64,000 nt of DNA from Deinandra increscens subsp. villosa (GCA_039602395.1 JBCNJP010000025.1:57386555-57450554); one strand, 5' to 3'; shown: positions 1-12,079, numbered from the stretch's first letter. Made by a program: numbers and translations. Notes: generated by a model not told the origin, from the sequence alone.

Positions 1-2
1 CT

Positions 3-507
3 AAGAGTGATGCAGATGTCAGCAGTTTGCTTCATGATCTTGGGCTTCGAGATAAACAACAGTTTGTAAGTTTTTATGTTTGATTTTCTGTAGTTTGTGT
101 GGTAATCTTTTTTTCGGGAACATATGCAATTGTTTTCTACAACAAAGAAAAAAATGTTATTTTATTTGTGTATGAATACAAAACACTAATTCCATTTTAA
201 GGCTGATCCAATTTGTTTTTTTATAATAATCACTCTATCCTTGCCGAGTCCTAACACTATTTCCTCTTGTTGCAGCCAATTTCGCAGCACAAGCGTTACA
301 TTGCAAGAAATGGAAAACATGTGCTGGTATGAACACCTCTACACCATACTTAATTAATATTATGAATATAATCCTTTTTCTCAAATAGAAAAAAGAAAGA
401 AAAATGAAAATCTAAGTTGAACTGTGCTTTAATAGGTTCTGAAGCTGAACCTCATTAAAGTGATATTCAACATGAGTAGTTCTAGAAACCAGTTTTGTAA
501 GCTCTGA
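3..507 (+). CDS. 3' portion of an unidentified spliced gene (partial)
   Basis: Three blocks read as exons in one phase: 3-65 (ending before GTAAGT), 276-326 (after TTGTTGCAG, before GTATGA) and, less surely, 436-507 (after TTTAATAG, ending at a TGA). The first two encode a hydrophilic stretch containing LLHDLGLRDKQQF and then PISQHKRYIARNGKHVL. Each intron is short and AT-rich, as in plant genes. I do not recognise the family. The last block may not be a true exon, because the codons after KHVL look unlike conserved protein and transposon DNA follows soon after. The gene continues left of the window. It could be a genuine host gene end or a gene fragment carried by a transposon. Confidence 0.35.
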
Positions 508-1099
508 AATGATCAAAATCATGTTTACTTACCGATTATATGTGCAAAGAAAAACAAACAAAATCAAGAAAATGAATCCACCGATTCAATCACTGACTTG
601 GTGCTAATAGAAAGGGTTTACTTACCAATTCAATCACTGATTTGGGAAAAGGATGTTATGAGTATGATTTTGCCTGAGTTTAAGATGGACAAATTATACC
701 AGTAATCGACATGAGTTATGTGCTGAAGTAATTGAAATTGAAGTGTAGTTCAGCATGTTATGATTAATATGATCCCAAGTTGTGATCTTTCTCACAAAAG
801 ACAAAAATAGTGTGTGATTCAGTATTTCACTTCTGTATTGCATTTATGTTTCATATGTGAAAAATCCAAAAAGATTTTCGGTGTGTTTTGATATAAAGTT
901 TCAAAAAGCCAAAAGGATTTTGTTTCTTAGTTGTTTTCGACCAATCGATACATGATACGAAATCAAAATTTCAAAACTATATCTTGGATTCTCAAAGAGA
1001 AGTTTTGCGCCAAGATTAAATTAATATTCAAAAGAAAAAGAAAGCCGTGTTTCTGTCTTCTGAAATTACAGGTTATCTGTGTGACAAGACTCAAGCATG
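508..1099. other. non-coding AT-rich stretch
   Basis: No gene is supported here. The only open frame (931-1119) is 62 codons without recognisable motifs. The stretch is probably intergenic DNA or the decayed 3' internal region of the copia element whose polypurine tract and LTR follow. Confidence 0.4.
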
Positions 1100-1558
1100 G
1101 TGAAAGGGGGAGTATGTAATATCTTTCACAAGTGGGTCTTGAAGTTCAAAGGTTGTTCAAGATTGATCCAGCCATGCAAGCTCTTATTCTGACAAGATTT
1201 TAAGTTGAAGATCGGACGTAGTGATGCTGAAGATTGAAGATTGAAATTTTGTTAGATAGATAGATAGCTAGATACACTACACGTTAAGGGGGAGTTTGTT
1301 AGAGCATATTCCTATGCTAACGTCTGTCTCGTGTATTGTATCTTATCTAGAGCATCTTTGTGAGTCTTAGTGGTAACATACTAATGTCGGCGTACCAAAT
1401 GGTCCGCAGCTTATTTGGTACGGGCATACCAAATGGTACGCTGGTGGTCCGCCAGTTAGTATGTGACTACTATAAATAGTTCATTAGAGAGAGAGCTAGA
1501 TAGAAGTTCTGTCATTCTACATCTTAAGTGTGTGTAACTGAGTGTGTAAGATCGTACA
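1100..1558 (+). mobile_element. Ty1/copia 3' end with polypurine tract and LTR
   Basis: A polypurine tract (TTAAGGGGGAGT, about 1284-1295) is followed at once by TGTTAGAGC, the usual start of a copia LTR, at 1297. A second purine tract lies at about 1101-1112. The LTR holds a TATA box (CTATAAATAG, about 1470) and a GAGAGAGAG tract. It can be read to about 1558, where TACA would give a TG...CA LTR of about 262 bp. After that the sequence changes abruptly to the tandem array of CACTA copy A. No pol reading frame remains upstream. The LTR may be truncated by, or inserted into, the CACTA copy. Confidence 0.55.
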
Positions 1559-1574
1559 GTGGTTTTAAATTAGG

Positions 1575-1870
1575 ACTTGTCGGCCCTAATTGACCCTAAT
1601 TTCCCCTAAACACACCTTATTGGGCCATCATTGGTCCTAAACACAACATATTGGTAATATACACACCTTATTGGGACTCATTGGTCCCAATTAACCCTCA
1701 TTCCCCCTAAACACACCTTATTGGGCCATCATTGGTCCTAAATACAACTTATTGGTTATATACACACCTTATTGGTACTCATTGGTCCCAACTAACCCTA
1801 ATTTTCTCTAAACACACCTTATTGGGCTATCATTGGTCCTAAACACATCTAATTGACACATTTGACCCCA
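1575..1870. repeat. short copy of the 50-bp CACTA minisatellite
   Basis: About six units of roughly 50 bp built on ACACACCTTATTGGG and CATTGGTCC, diverged from the 2.7 kb array at 21052-23760. Flanking sequence down to about 2550 is also collinear with 23760-24480, so both arrays descend from one ancestral element. Confidence 0.8.
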
Positions 1871-2256
1871 AATTGACCTGTTATTTTTTATCTTAATTTT
1901 TTAAGATATTAATTATTTAGAATTATAATTCCCCAAAATTTGAGGTTTTTGTTGATCCGTTCTGTTTTTTGGTGTTTAGGGTTTTTGTTTAACGGAATGG
2001 AGATTGTGAGAACATATTACATATCTACCTAAAATTATGCATCAGTTGTTGATTGGATTGCAATTGTTGATCGTCTCTATTTTCGAGGATTAGGGTTTTT
2101 GTTTAACAGATTGATTTCATAAATAAAAATAGACAAACAAGTATATAACAAAAAGTGGATTTTATGCTAGTGATTCCAATTCCATACACAAAATTGTTTC
2201 CTAATTTACATGTTCATTCCTAAAAAACAAAAGACAGAGCAGTTATGGGTTGTGGT

Positions 2257-2550
2257 TCACGGGAACCTAGATTCTATCTCCTCCATCAACTCCAAATGCC
2301 TACTCATAGCTTCTTGCCTCAGTTGAACCAACATTTGAAGCCTGGAACTGGAGACGTGTATCTCTTCTACCAGAAAAGTTGCCATCCGGTATCTTGATGG
2401 ACTTGGTGGCTCTCTAAGTTCTTAGTTGAGCAGGGCCAACCCATCTAAGATAGTCTGTCTCTCTGTCGTGATAATCACCCCGTACCGGTCTAGGCTAGAA
2501 ATAATCTTTGTCTGCAAATAATTTTCAACTAGTTATTTCAATTTTGCCAT
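2257..2550 (-). pseudogene. broken copy of the 97-aa CACTA accessory ORF
   Basis: Read on the minus strand from ATG at 2550 to TGA at 2257 this is 97 codons plus stop, exactly the length of the intact ORF at 24169-24462, with no indels. Two in-frame TAA codons interrupt it, one at codon 6 and one near codon 44. The remainder matches closely, including the DRYGVII motif, the PPSPSR stretch, and the C-terminal MSRHLELMEE segment. It is a nonsense-inactivated copy in element A. Its function is unknown. Confidence 0.7.
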
Positions 2551-2879
2551 TTTGAAAAGTGATTTGATAAGGAATTTGAGAAAGGGTTTGATAAGGATTT
2601 TGAGAAGGGTTTGATAATGATGGTGAGAAGTTTTGATCACTGATCAGGGTGGCATGGTTATATGTGCAAATCACTTAAGTATGCCTAAGGTCAGATGTCT
2701 AATCACTAGAGTATACCAAAGGTCATCAATTTTATTGAACACATTATAATTACATTCACACGTTCTCCAAATTAAACTGAAATTTCTACACGTTATCAAA
2801 AAACCACTAAAATTTTAATCACACGATCCGAAATTATCCAAAATTAATTTCATACGTTCTTAAAATATTAATGTTTCGG

Positions 2880-3060
2880 AGAAGAAGAACAAAACCAGAA
2901 GAACTAGAATTCCTCAGGAAGAAGAGTTCATCCGGATTGAGAGAAGATGAACAGAAACAGATGAACTGACTGGAACTAACAAACAATTAAGTGAAATTAA
3001 TATAAAGGTTAAACATATTACAGAAACAAAATAAAACCAAATTGACCCTCACAAGTCACA
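2880..3060. repeat. short GAAGAACTAGAATTC-type repeats
   Basis: Degenerate copies of a GATGAACT/GAAGAACTAGA motif (for example about 2895-2970), the same motif family that forms arrays at 3660-4035, 18090-18450, 24950-25125 and 29040-29540. The rest of 2551-3216 shows no gene. Confidence 0.5.
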
Positions 3061-3216
3061 ACCCCTTCTTCAAGGAGTTCCGTTGTATTCAGCGGCCCTA
3101 CGGGCGATAATAACCGCCTCTTTCAGAACATCAGCCGTAAGCTTGTAAATTAAAAATCACTTCATTACATATTAATTAGTAATCTAGAACAACTTTCAAA
3201 CCCTAACAATTACTCT

Positions 3217-3533
3217 TTAATCCGGAACCCTAAAGAGGTTAATCATTTCCCACACCAGTAGAAGCTTGAAATCTTCTCCGGCTTCATGTAAGTAGTATTC
3301 GAACGCAATGAACAATAGATCTTCCTTGGTTTGGTTCTCCTCTTCATTCTCTCTGCATATACTGTTGAATGTTTTGATTTTCTGATCCATGTCTAGCCAA
3401 TTCAATCTTACGACACTTGTGTCACGGTACTTGTCGTAATGCTCCATAGCATTATGAACTTTATGTTGACATCCACCCAAAAGAGAATTGTGTCTTCATT
3501 GTTAGGATCACCTAACTGATTGGTAAACATCGA
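3217..3533 (-). pseudogene. Myb/SANT-like (NAM-associated type) protein, exon 2 only, frameshifted
   Basis: Homologous to 25202-25548 in copy B. The recognisable part reads YRDTSVVRLNWLDMDQKI, then a charged stretch and LHEAGEDFKLLLVWEMINL, the pattern of plant Myb/SANT-like proteins often annotated as NAM-associated or glutathione-transferase-T3-like. A one-base deletion relative to B (AAGTTCATA against AAGTTTCATA, about 3452) breaks the upstream frame. Unlike B, this copy keeps the tryptophan codon TGG in LLLVWE, which is TGA in B. Exon 1, with the WTQQEE motif seen in B, is absent. The homology to B stops near 3615. Confidence 0.7.
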
Positions 3534-3659
3534 CTTAATTAATTGATATATATAAAAATGTATAACTGACCAAACTAATAATCAAATGATTGGTATAAAG
3601 AAAAAGAAACGTACTTTCCTGGTGATCAAATTAACAAGTCAAAATTAAAAGAAGAAAGT

Positions 3660-4035
3660 CAAAATTACCCTCTGAGTTCATGAGGATTGAGAGAAGATGA
3701 ACTAGAGTTCTTCAGGACTAAAAGTTATTCAGTAATAGAACCGGATGAACTAGAGTTCTTCAGGATCAAGAGTTATTCAGTAAAGAACCGGATGAACTAG
3801 AGTTCTTCAGGATGAACCGGATAAACTAGAGTTCTTCAGGATGAACTATATATACTATAAATAAGCAAAGTTGTTATTTCTGTTCCTAGTCTATAGGATA
3901 TTACCATGTATTTAAACCCATTATCTAGAGAATTAAAATCATTCTGGTTGAATACAATTCTTTATACACTACTATTTAGTCACATAACCTAATATATGTA
4001 GAAGACAACCCGATGAACTTAAATTCTTCAGGAAG
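3660..4035. repeat. GATGAACTAGAGTTCTTCAG repeat cluster
   Basis: Repeated units of about 25-45 bp containing GATGAACTAGAGTTCTTCAG, best seen at 3690-3845 with further diverged copies near 4010. The same block precedes the Myb-like gene in copy B (24950-25125) but follows its exon here, so the block has been rearranged between copies. Confidence 0.75.
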
Positions 4036-4149
4036 AAGAGTCAAAACACACATCGGATGCATAGCCCATAAACAATTACATATATAACCCAAAAGATGTG
4101 ATATCCGTTAATTAATTACAAATATATATAGTAAAAAAACTACATAAAC

Positions 4150-4689
4150 TTAAAACATGCTCCCACTAGAGAAATTGTCTGAATCGTCATATCGGCATGT
4201 TCTCCATGGGTAGCTACCCTCAGAGGGGGGGGGGGAGGAGGAAGACACCTCCACATCTCCATCTAGGTAGATGGATATGACCTCCTTGTCCTTGACGTGC
4301 AGGGCCAAGGCCCTGACATCCCTCGGATCATCAGTGAATGGAACAAGTCCATAATCCAGAGACAACACTGGGATCCTCAGGTAGGGGTCGAAAATGTTCA
4401 AGTCATAACCTAGGTCAGACACCATTTGACCTTGGTCATCGAAATATCCACCTCGTCGAAGTAGCGAATCCTCCCATCGATGTATTGTATCCGACCATTG
4501 AGCCTCGCAAAATACTCTAGGTGATAAATCACCAAAGTAAACAGACTAAAATCTTCTTCCCCTGTTCAAGAAAAGTAACCAAATCAGAGACGCGAATTCC
4601 ACATTAAAGCATTTGAATTTCAGTCATTTAGATGATTACTTACCGTGTTCGGGGCTATCTTCCACATTCAGAGGACGCAAATGCCACAT
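4150..4689 (-). pseudogene. PB1-like domain gene in CACTA copy A, frameshifted
   Basis: Minus strand. Exon 1 runs from ATG at 4689 to 4644 (MWHLRPLNVEDSPEH) before GTAAGT. Exon 2 starts after an ...ACAG acceptor near 4563 and reads EEDFSLFTLVIYHLEYF...RIRYFDEVDIS. It then meets a stop, but the next frame continues MVSDLGYDLNIF...LRIPVLSLDYGLVPFTDDP...VISIYLDGDVEV and a serine/proline tail. Together these match the plan of plant PB1-like domains associated with transposons: HHGG-like start, a YFD turn, a DLGY helix, a D/E-rich end. A one-base shift near 4430 joins the halves. Its role is unknown; PB1-like domains elsewhere mediate protein pairing. Confidence 0.6.
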
Positions 4690-4799
4690 TTTTAGAGAGT
4701 GGTGATAAACCAAAAAAAATAGAGAGCTGAGAGAGATAACAGCGTATATGGTGATGATCGACAATTAATTAATTAGTTATATGATTTATATCCGAAACT

Positions 4800-5445
4800 C
4801 GAGGTGGTAGATAAAGATTTAACCTCTAGTAATCATATATATTTGTTGTCGCCACAGATAACTAATTAAAAGTGGCTACTATTTACTCACGGTTAATATA
4901 TGTGGCCATAGGTAATAGATTTTTGTCACTCACAACCTACTATTTAGTCACACAACCTAATAACAGTGGCCATATATACTAGCTTTTAGCCACATAACAA
5001 AGTAAAAACAGTGGCCATTCCTCACATTTAGCCACGCATAATATATACTTAATAGTTTTATTTTTTTTAATTTACTAAGTAATAAAATCCACGCTTCCGT
5101 CACACAACATTATTTAATCGTGGCCATACATTCCTTTTTGGTCACATGAATAAAAAAATCATAAAAATTCCGTGGCAGTTTGGTGCTTTCGCAACTCTTT
5201 TTTAAGTGTGACAAATAAGTGCCACATATTTTTGTAAAACAGTGGCTAAAGCCACTGCACCTGATTGTTGTTGTCACATAAACAAAAAAAACCCATGGCA
5301 AAAAGGGTCCAAAGGCTATATATTTGGCCACGGGTACAAAATATGTGTGGCTAAAACTAGTGTTTTTTACCTTTGGCCACATTTTTTTTCAAAACAGTGG
5401 CTATGCGTTAAAAAAACGTGGCCAAAGCCACATTTTGACGTAGTG
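4800..5445. repeat. CACTA copy A right subterminal repeats and TIR
   Basis: Short motifs GTGGCCA, TAGCCACA and TTTGGCCAC recur in both orientations. The last bases, to 5445, are the terminal inverted repeat (minus strand CACTACGTCAAAAT, then GTGGCTTTGGCCACG). The motif TTTGGCCACG is shared with the left end of copy B. Dense subterminal motifs are the usual binding sites of the TNPA-type protein in CACTA elements; that role is inferred here. Confidence 0.8.
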
Positions 5446-6447
5446 GTAGCCCATACTATCAGACATATTCAGACATTTTCTTTTTCTCGTGTGATTACAC
5501 TTGTGATTATCACATAATGTATTGTATTCATGATATCGTCAACTATGTTCCATGCTAAATTAAATAAGAACGTTAAATCGTCTACCTTAAGGCCGATCTT
5601 TCGATATGCAGATAAGGCCTCAGATTTAACAAAATAAGAAAAATAAAACAAGTTGAAATTGTATAATTCAACAACAATCAGGTCAGTCTTGTGGACACGC
5701 AGAGACAGTCTAATTAATTATACGATACCCCAAAGAAAATAAAGCAGAACCTCAAACAAACAATAATCAGGTCGATGTTTCGATACGCAGAGAACGTCCG
5801 ATCGTTTGAGAAAATAAAGAAAATCAAACAAGTTGAATACTTTGCAAAATGAACACATGTATACATAGTCACTTCTCATTTTCTCTTTCACACATTTTCC
5901 TATTTGTCATGAAATACGCTTCACGATGTTGTCCACTTGGTCAAGCATGAGCATTTAGTATATATCACATTGGTATACTTTTTGACTTGCCGAGCCTACC
6001 AAGCATATCAAACAATGATCTTATGGTTTTTCCATCTACTCTCTCCATGAGTCAGATATGTAAGCCAGTGTTCCATCATTTCCCAATGATCAATTTCTAA
6101 TTTTTTTTATATTTTGCATGTATTCACCTTCACCATATGCATTTCTACCCATAACATGCCTTTTCTCCCCTTAAAAGGAAAAACTCTATTTTTCGATTTT
6201 TCATTTTATAAAAACAAGACACTATTTTTGGCTTTTTTAATTTTTCCCGCTAAACTATAAACGATAAAGTAACAAAAGAAAATTGATCAACCAACACGGA
6301 TACCTGTCTATTTTAGCTTGTAGAAAAATTTCAGATTAGAAAGATGAATCATGAAGTTTAAATTAAGAGAAGCAGAATACTCCTCCATCAGCAATTTTGC
6401 AATCACCGATAGGTCTTCTAGAAGTACCTACACACTATTTAAACACA
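5446..6447. other. no gene recognised
   Basis: AT-rich DNA right of the copy A terminus. It holds two related segments with GCCGATCTTTCGATATGCAG (5591-5610) and GTCGATGTTTCGATACGCAG (5771-5790), each near an ACAAGTTGAA motif, so a loose direct repeat is present. I see no coding signal. It may be the remainder of the copia element whose gag follows, but I cannot show that. Confidence 0.4.
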
Positions 6448-9096
6448 TCAGTTCATAAATGACCCGAACCAAATCGCTTCTGATCGACCAATGTCCTGGT
6501 TTTGCTTCGAAACCACCTTAGATTTCCATTGTTGTTGTTGTTTTGGAAAATCAGTATCTAATGAACCAGTCACAGTTAGACGTGACGAACAACCTACAAT
6601 TGGAGCATTTGAAAATTTAGGAATAAATATTCCTTGCTTTCTGAAAAATGTAGGTTGAAATTCCTCAAACACTCTGCCATGTTCATCAATAATCTTTGCT
6701 TTGGCAGATTTACAAACAAATGGAACCTTATTTCTTCTTTGAGTAAAAACAGTAGGAACTGGAAAATCATGTGCCTTATGCCCCTTTTATCGACAGTGTA
6801 ACACAAGCGACTATTTTTGTCCCACCGTTTAGGAACCTGCATAGCTTCACAAAAATTAACATCTCCAAAATGATCATAAAAAGAATCGAATACCCGATGT
6901 CTGTGATCATGAACCCATTTTGATGTCGGGCTCTCTGGAGTTGAATTTGAACCTACAGAAGAAAATTTAGCAGATTGTTTCTTCTTATCCCTCAGATCAA
7001 CACTTTTCACAAAAACTTCAGATATTTTATGAGCATCCACACAATGAAGCAGAAATTCTTTGTCAAAAAATATTTGTTCTGAACCCTTGAGCTTGTAGAA
7101 CCTCTCAGGTTGAACTTTTTCAGCTCTAAAAACATCCTTCTGAACTTGCTTCATCTTAATCTTCTTCAGATTTTGTTGATTTTGATGCTTAGAATCATCA
7201 ACTCTAACAACATTCTGCTTGAAACCCAAACTAGCATTTTTACCTGAAATCTTTTCTTCCGAACTTGATGATTTATGTCCATTCTTTGCCAATCGTGAAA
7301 ATTTAGCTTTAACTTCTTTAACATCCTTCTAAGCATATAAAATCATCTCATAAATATCAGTATGAGAACAAATCTTCTTAGTTGAAGTATTTGACTTCTC
7401 ATTTTCAGCCGATGAAGAACCAGAAACAAACTGTGAAAATTTAGGAATATTATATATGTTTTCATTCTTCTTGCCATTCTTTTTGTTTTTTTTCTTCAGA
7501 ACCTTTTCTTCGTCAAACTTGGAATCAGAAAACTTAGAATAATCACAATCTTCAACCTTTTCCTTCACAGTATTAACAACGTCTTTGATAATGGTAGGGG
7601 GTCGAACTGTCTTGTCAAACATTTTATCAAAATTCTCATCTTTTGCTAAAAAGCTTGTGAACGATTGTGAATTTGTAACATTATTCAGAAGACGATTTGC
7701 ATCAATCACCTAAATCTTTAAATCTGATATCATCAGTTGTGCTTCAGATAATTCCTTCTCAGTAGCGATCAACTTCTTAGCAACACGATTAGTCTCTGAT
7801 TTTTGTAATCTCAAATTATCTAACTCAGTAAACAGTTCTTTCATCAGCTTATCCTCATTTCTTTTATGAATGTTGATGTTTGCATTTAACAACTTATTCA
7901 CTCTTGCTAATTCTTTCCTTTCTTCCAACAATCTTTCATTATCATTCTGATAAGCTACTGCTTTGGAAACGAATTCATCAAAAGTCTTATTAAGCACATC
8001 AAGCTTAATCTTTGATTTCTTAAAAACTTCAACTTGTTTCGCTTCAGCTTTCCATTTTTCAACTTCTTTGACTAGCTCAACATTTTCTTCAGATAAATTT
8101 GCATCAATTTCATCTAAAATCTTCTCTAACCAACTTAGCATCACCAATATTGTTGATAATCATTCCGAGAGAAGATGAAATTAAAGTAGATATCAAGGCA
8201 GCATAATCATCAGTTGTTTTGACAGAAAAAGCATTCTAATTTGTTGGATCTGGAATTGTAAAGCGACAACTCATTGAGGAATCAGAAGTTTCAGAAATTC
8301 CAAAAACATTTCCAATAGATGCTGTACTTGGTGGAGAACTGAGACCATTTGGTTTAGCTTTGCATTTATGCTTGCAGCATTCTGACCATGATATAACTCT
8401 GGATTTTGCAGTTGAGCAGTTGATTTGTTTGTATTCATCATTTTCATTTCTCGAGCATGAAGCTTTCTTGTTAACTCATGAAATGATAATGATGAGAATT
8501 CTTTGTCATGTGTAATCACTAAGACATAATTTTCCCAATTCTGTGGTAAAGCTTCCAGCAATTTTTCTTTTAGTTCTTCCTCAGTCTTGTCTATTCCAAC
8601 TACTTTCAATTAACTGATAAGATGTGATAACTTAGATACAAGAGTAGTGATGTTTTCTTTATCATAATGCTGAAAGTTGTCAATTTCTTTGTTCAACACC
8701 TTTTGTCTACTCTTTTTGTATTGCTCGTGCCCTTCACATCTTGTAGATAAAGCATCCCATAACTGTTTCGTCTTTTTGCATGTGCTGAATTGATGTAACA
8801 GTTCGGTAAGTAAAATGGTAAGATAACCAAAAGCCTTTTGTTCGAGTTCATAACTTTTCTTTTCTTCAGATGAAAAATCTTTTATCTCTCTATACTCTCC
8901 TCCATCAGTTGGACGTGTGTAAAGTTTCTCAACTGGAATCCATAGGTCAATATCATTTGTGCTGATATAAGCTGAAAACATTTGCTTCCAATTTTAATAC
9001 CTTGGGAACTTTCTGACTTGTTCCGATTTTGTTATCAAAATTGATCAGGGTTTGCATTAATTTTTGCAAGACGGCAAGTGCTTGAAAATTAGACAT
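6448..9096 (-). pseudogene. Ty1/copia gag (UBN2-type) pseudogene with coiled-coil extension
   Basis: Read on the minus strand from ATG at 9096 (MSNFQALAVLQKL), the frame shifts near 9000 into NWKQMFSAYISTNDIDLWIP, typical of copia gag UBN2 proteins. QLWDALSTRCEGHEQ and LPQNWENYVL follow. A TAA at 8610 splits the frame just before LKVVGID. Downstream (8147-7710) is a Lys/Glu-rich coiled coil, then a basic, Asn-rich region (7709-6594). A decayed zinc knuckle, CYTVDKRGIRH, appears where CxxC...GHxxxxC would be expected, and more gag-like sequence runs to 6448. No protease, integrase or reverse transcriptase follows. It is inactive. Confidence 0.75.
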
Positions 9097-9329
9097 CCTA
9101 TACCGAAATATGATACTCCAAAAACTTCAAACTCAAAAATGAAGGTCTTAAAAATGGAATTTGGGTATCGAAATGGAGGGCACTGGCCGTAAGGTAAGTA
9201 AAAGTGTAGATCTCTCCGAAACGGTCGTTTTGGCTAGTATTAGCTCCCGTAAATCTTAACGAAACTCAAGTTACATCAGTTTTAGTGAAACAACCCAAAA
9301 ATCTCGATCTAAGAACTTTATTTGCAAAC

Positions 9330-9600
9330 TGATGCACGAACTGGATCAACTGACACGAACTGGTGCACGAAATGAGCTACAAACTTGGTTGAGAAGTGAC
9401 TTACGAAGTGATCCACAAAGTGACACGAGCTGATATGCGAAGTGACACATGAACTGACACGAACTGGATGCGAAGTCACTCACAAACTGAGATGCGAACT
9501 GACTAACGAAGTAACACGAACTGAGGTGCAAACTGACATGAACTGCTTCGTGATGGTTACTTGCATGAACTGGATGTTCTAGACACGAACTGAAATGAAC
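9330..9600. repeat. ACACGAACTG motif array in the copia leader
   Basis: About fifteen degenerate copies of ACACGAACTG/ACGAAGTG spaced 10-25 bp apart, lying between the gag start (9096) and the primer-binding site (9827-9838) of the minus-strand copia element, that is, in its 5' untranslated leader. A related motif in palindromic form recurs in the LTR (10050-10165). Confidence 0.8.
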
Positions 9601-9826
9601 TGAACCATTTTTTATTAACTTTTTGCGATTTTGGATGTTTTTGAGTGAGATTTTCAGCAGTAGATCAGATATAATCGAAAGGACTGATTTAGGCTTGAAA
9701 TTTGCACCAAAAACTCAACTGATATTATCAAACGAAAGCAAAAACATCTCGATTTGTCAAAAACCAACACTTTTTGGACCAAAAATTCGAAAAATAGCAG
9801 AATCAGATCGTAGATGGAACCAGAAA

Positions 9827-9838
9827 GCTCTTATACCA
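9827..9838 (-). promoter_or_regulatory. copia primer-binding site
   Basis: Minus strand reads TGGTATAAGAGC, a near match to the initiator Met-tRNA primer site TGGTATCAGAGC. It lies eight bases inside the LTR boundary at 9847, on the side facing gag. Confidence 0.7.
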
Positions 9839-9846
9839 CTTGAAAA

Positions 9847-10197
9847 TGTGAGAGCGATGGATCATCTAGTCGATCTAGCTATTTCGAATATAAATATGTA
9901 ATTAAAAGATTTATTTATTGATCAACAAATTTCAAAAATACAATCTGGACACAAAGAACATTTCAGAGAAAAGACACACAGAAACACACCCTAAGCTTAT
10001 ACCTCTTCTCAAAATTACAAAGCAATCGGCTATTTATACTCTTGCTACTGTCCACGAACTGGAGTCTCACGAAGTGCCACTTCGTGGGGTCACGAAGTGT
10101 GACTTCTTGTCAACTTCGTAGGGTCACAAACTGTGAGTTCGTGGCTCACTTCGTGGGCAACACCTTTTGCGTCTTCGTCTTGTTCAGATACTTCACA
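9847..10197 (-). mobile_element. 5' LTR of the minus-strand copia element
   Basis: A 351-bp LTR bounded by TGTGA...TCACA. On the minus strand it carries a TATA box (GAGTATAAATAGCC, plus positions 10024-10040). Upstream of the TATA box, in U3, lies a cluster of CACGAAGTG / CACTTCGTG palindromes (10050-10165). The right flank is the truncated gypsy gag at 10198. The opposite LTR was not found, so the element is incomplete. Confidence 0.7.
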
Positions 10198-10405
10198 TGA
10201 CGAACCGATCATGTTCTAACAGCTTGAAGGTACAAGCAGACACTGCAGCATCGTTGGCAGGGTTAGCATTTAGACCCTGATGGATTTGGACCACAATGTT
10301 TGGGATAACCTCGGCCATTTGTTTAGCGATAACCAAGGCCATCTTACGGCTGCTAGAAGAAAGATAAACATTTATGAGACAAACAAGGATGTAATCCATA
10401 ATCAA
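10198..10405 (-). pseudogene. Ty3/gypsy gag N-terminal fragment
   Basis: Minus strand reads KMALVIAKQMAEVIPNIV, then NANPANDAAVSACTFK, which resembles the start of plant Ty3/gypsy gag (an IAxQ...AIPN...CTFK pattern before the capsid). The frame is cut at 10197/10198 by the copia LTR, so only the N-terminus survives. The 5' leader and LTR of the same element should lie to the right. Confidence 0.55.
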
Positions 10406-12079
10406 ATTTTGAGCACATGATGTTATGTGTAGAATGTAGATGCTAGTGAATCGTGATATAGTGTAACTTCCATCGTCATAGTTTATCGAAAATCATTTTT
10501 AAACATAACCACGCGTAAAATTGTGAAATCAAGAGATTGATATAAAACACATCGGAGTGGTTCTCACCTACCATTTGGAAGGCTACAACCGAGACAAATC
10601 AGATTAAGTTCGTAGTAGTAGAGACATGCTTTGGCCTAATAGGTTTCAACACTCTCATCGGGGCGTCCCAGGTGAGCGTCCGTGTCCAACGGTAGATAGG
10701 GTTTATACGCAATGCTTTTCTTGATAGAGACCCCAACTACGAGTGTTTCCACCCTTCCGGTTACTACATGTCTACCACTAAAACCCTAACTCTGACGAGA
10801 TTTGAAAATGACAAAAATCACATTTTTCTTTAATGGTACGTAAGGCACCATTTTCTAAGGAAGAGGCTAGGAAGCCATTGTGATGCGTGTATGAGTGTGT
10901 GTTGACCATCATAGATTGTGACAAGAGTTGAAATAGGCATAATTAAGTAGCATATTAATGGACAATTAACGCATGTAGGTATACTGTGCATGAGTCACTC
11001 ATGCATGACACCTAAGGCAAGACTCTAGGTTAAGACGGTTCTAATAACCTACATCCCTACAACGATTGAAAGATATGAATACGTTGGGGCCCGAAGATTA
11101 TCCAGACGCACACAACACTATTTAATAGTTGTAATATCATTATTCATGCCAATTTTATAAAGTCAAAGACAAACATAGATTTCAAGTCATAACATACGCT
11201 AATTAAACAAAACGTCATAACATAACATGAAGAGTTTATTATTTAATTAGGTCCCTCTAAAGGCGATGCAACCCTATAGTGTCATCATCATATTCAAACA
11301 GCATTACTTACAATATATACAACATATGGGTCAACTACAAGAGTTGGTGAGTACGCATAGGTTTGAATATCAATATAGTTTGAATAAAAGCAATTCATGC
11401 GTCAAGTGTAAGTATCTAAATCATGATCAATATGTATAAGTGATGTGCACCAAACCTAGACAAGTGAGGGAGCAACCACCCGGTGCCACACGCGAGTCAG
11501 GCGAGGTGGGTTTTCAGCTAATAGATCTATCATTGTTGCCACGGCTTGATGGTTAATGGTAGACATGCGATTAGAGAATAGCAACTAGAAATACAACAAC
11601 AAATAATCATAAGTATCACATAATCAGAGAATCACATAAGGGCACATAGATTCACATGTTTAAATTTTTTAATAAAGCGATTGAAAGATATGAATACTGG
11701 TACATGTTGTACCCCAAAACATTAAAATGAAAGAGGGGCTATGAATACTCAAATAGTAGATTGTCAAGATATGAGAAAACTAGCGATAGCGCGATGAGGG
11801 TCAAATCCGGAGATCACCTTGAGGATTGATTGAGATGGAGCCAAAAATAAATAAATAAATAAATAAGTGAAAAATGATAATCGTGACTCGATACGACACG
11901 ATGCGACCTAACCGACTCATGACTCGTTGGTGTTTTACGTAAGTGATAACGTACAGTCTTGGTTTAGATTCAGTTCTAGTCTAATGGTTATTTCAAATTC
12001 TAGTCTAATGGTGATGTCAAAGAGTCTTAAACTAGCAAGTAGCATCGAAAGTCAAACAAAGTCAAAAGTCAACATAAGT

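Larger units (their letters stand above)
1559..5445 (-). mobile_element. CACTA (En/Spm) element copy A, deleted and decayed
   Basis: The right end is a CACTA terminus: on the minus strand it reads CACTACGTCAAAAT from 5445, and the same 14 bases start copy B at 15824. Blocks shared with B are, in order, the 50-bp array (1575-1870), the 97-codon frame (2257-2550), the second exon of the Myb/SANT-like gene (3217-3533), arrays of GATGAACT-type repeats, the PB1-like gene (4150-4689) and subterminal GTGGCC-rich repeats (4800-5445). TNPA-like and TNP2 genes are missing, as is exon 1 of the Myb-like gene, so A is an internally deleted, non-autonomous derivative. Its left end is not visible. Confidence 0.75.
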
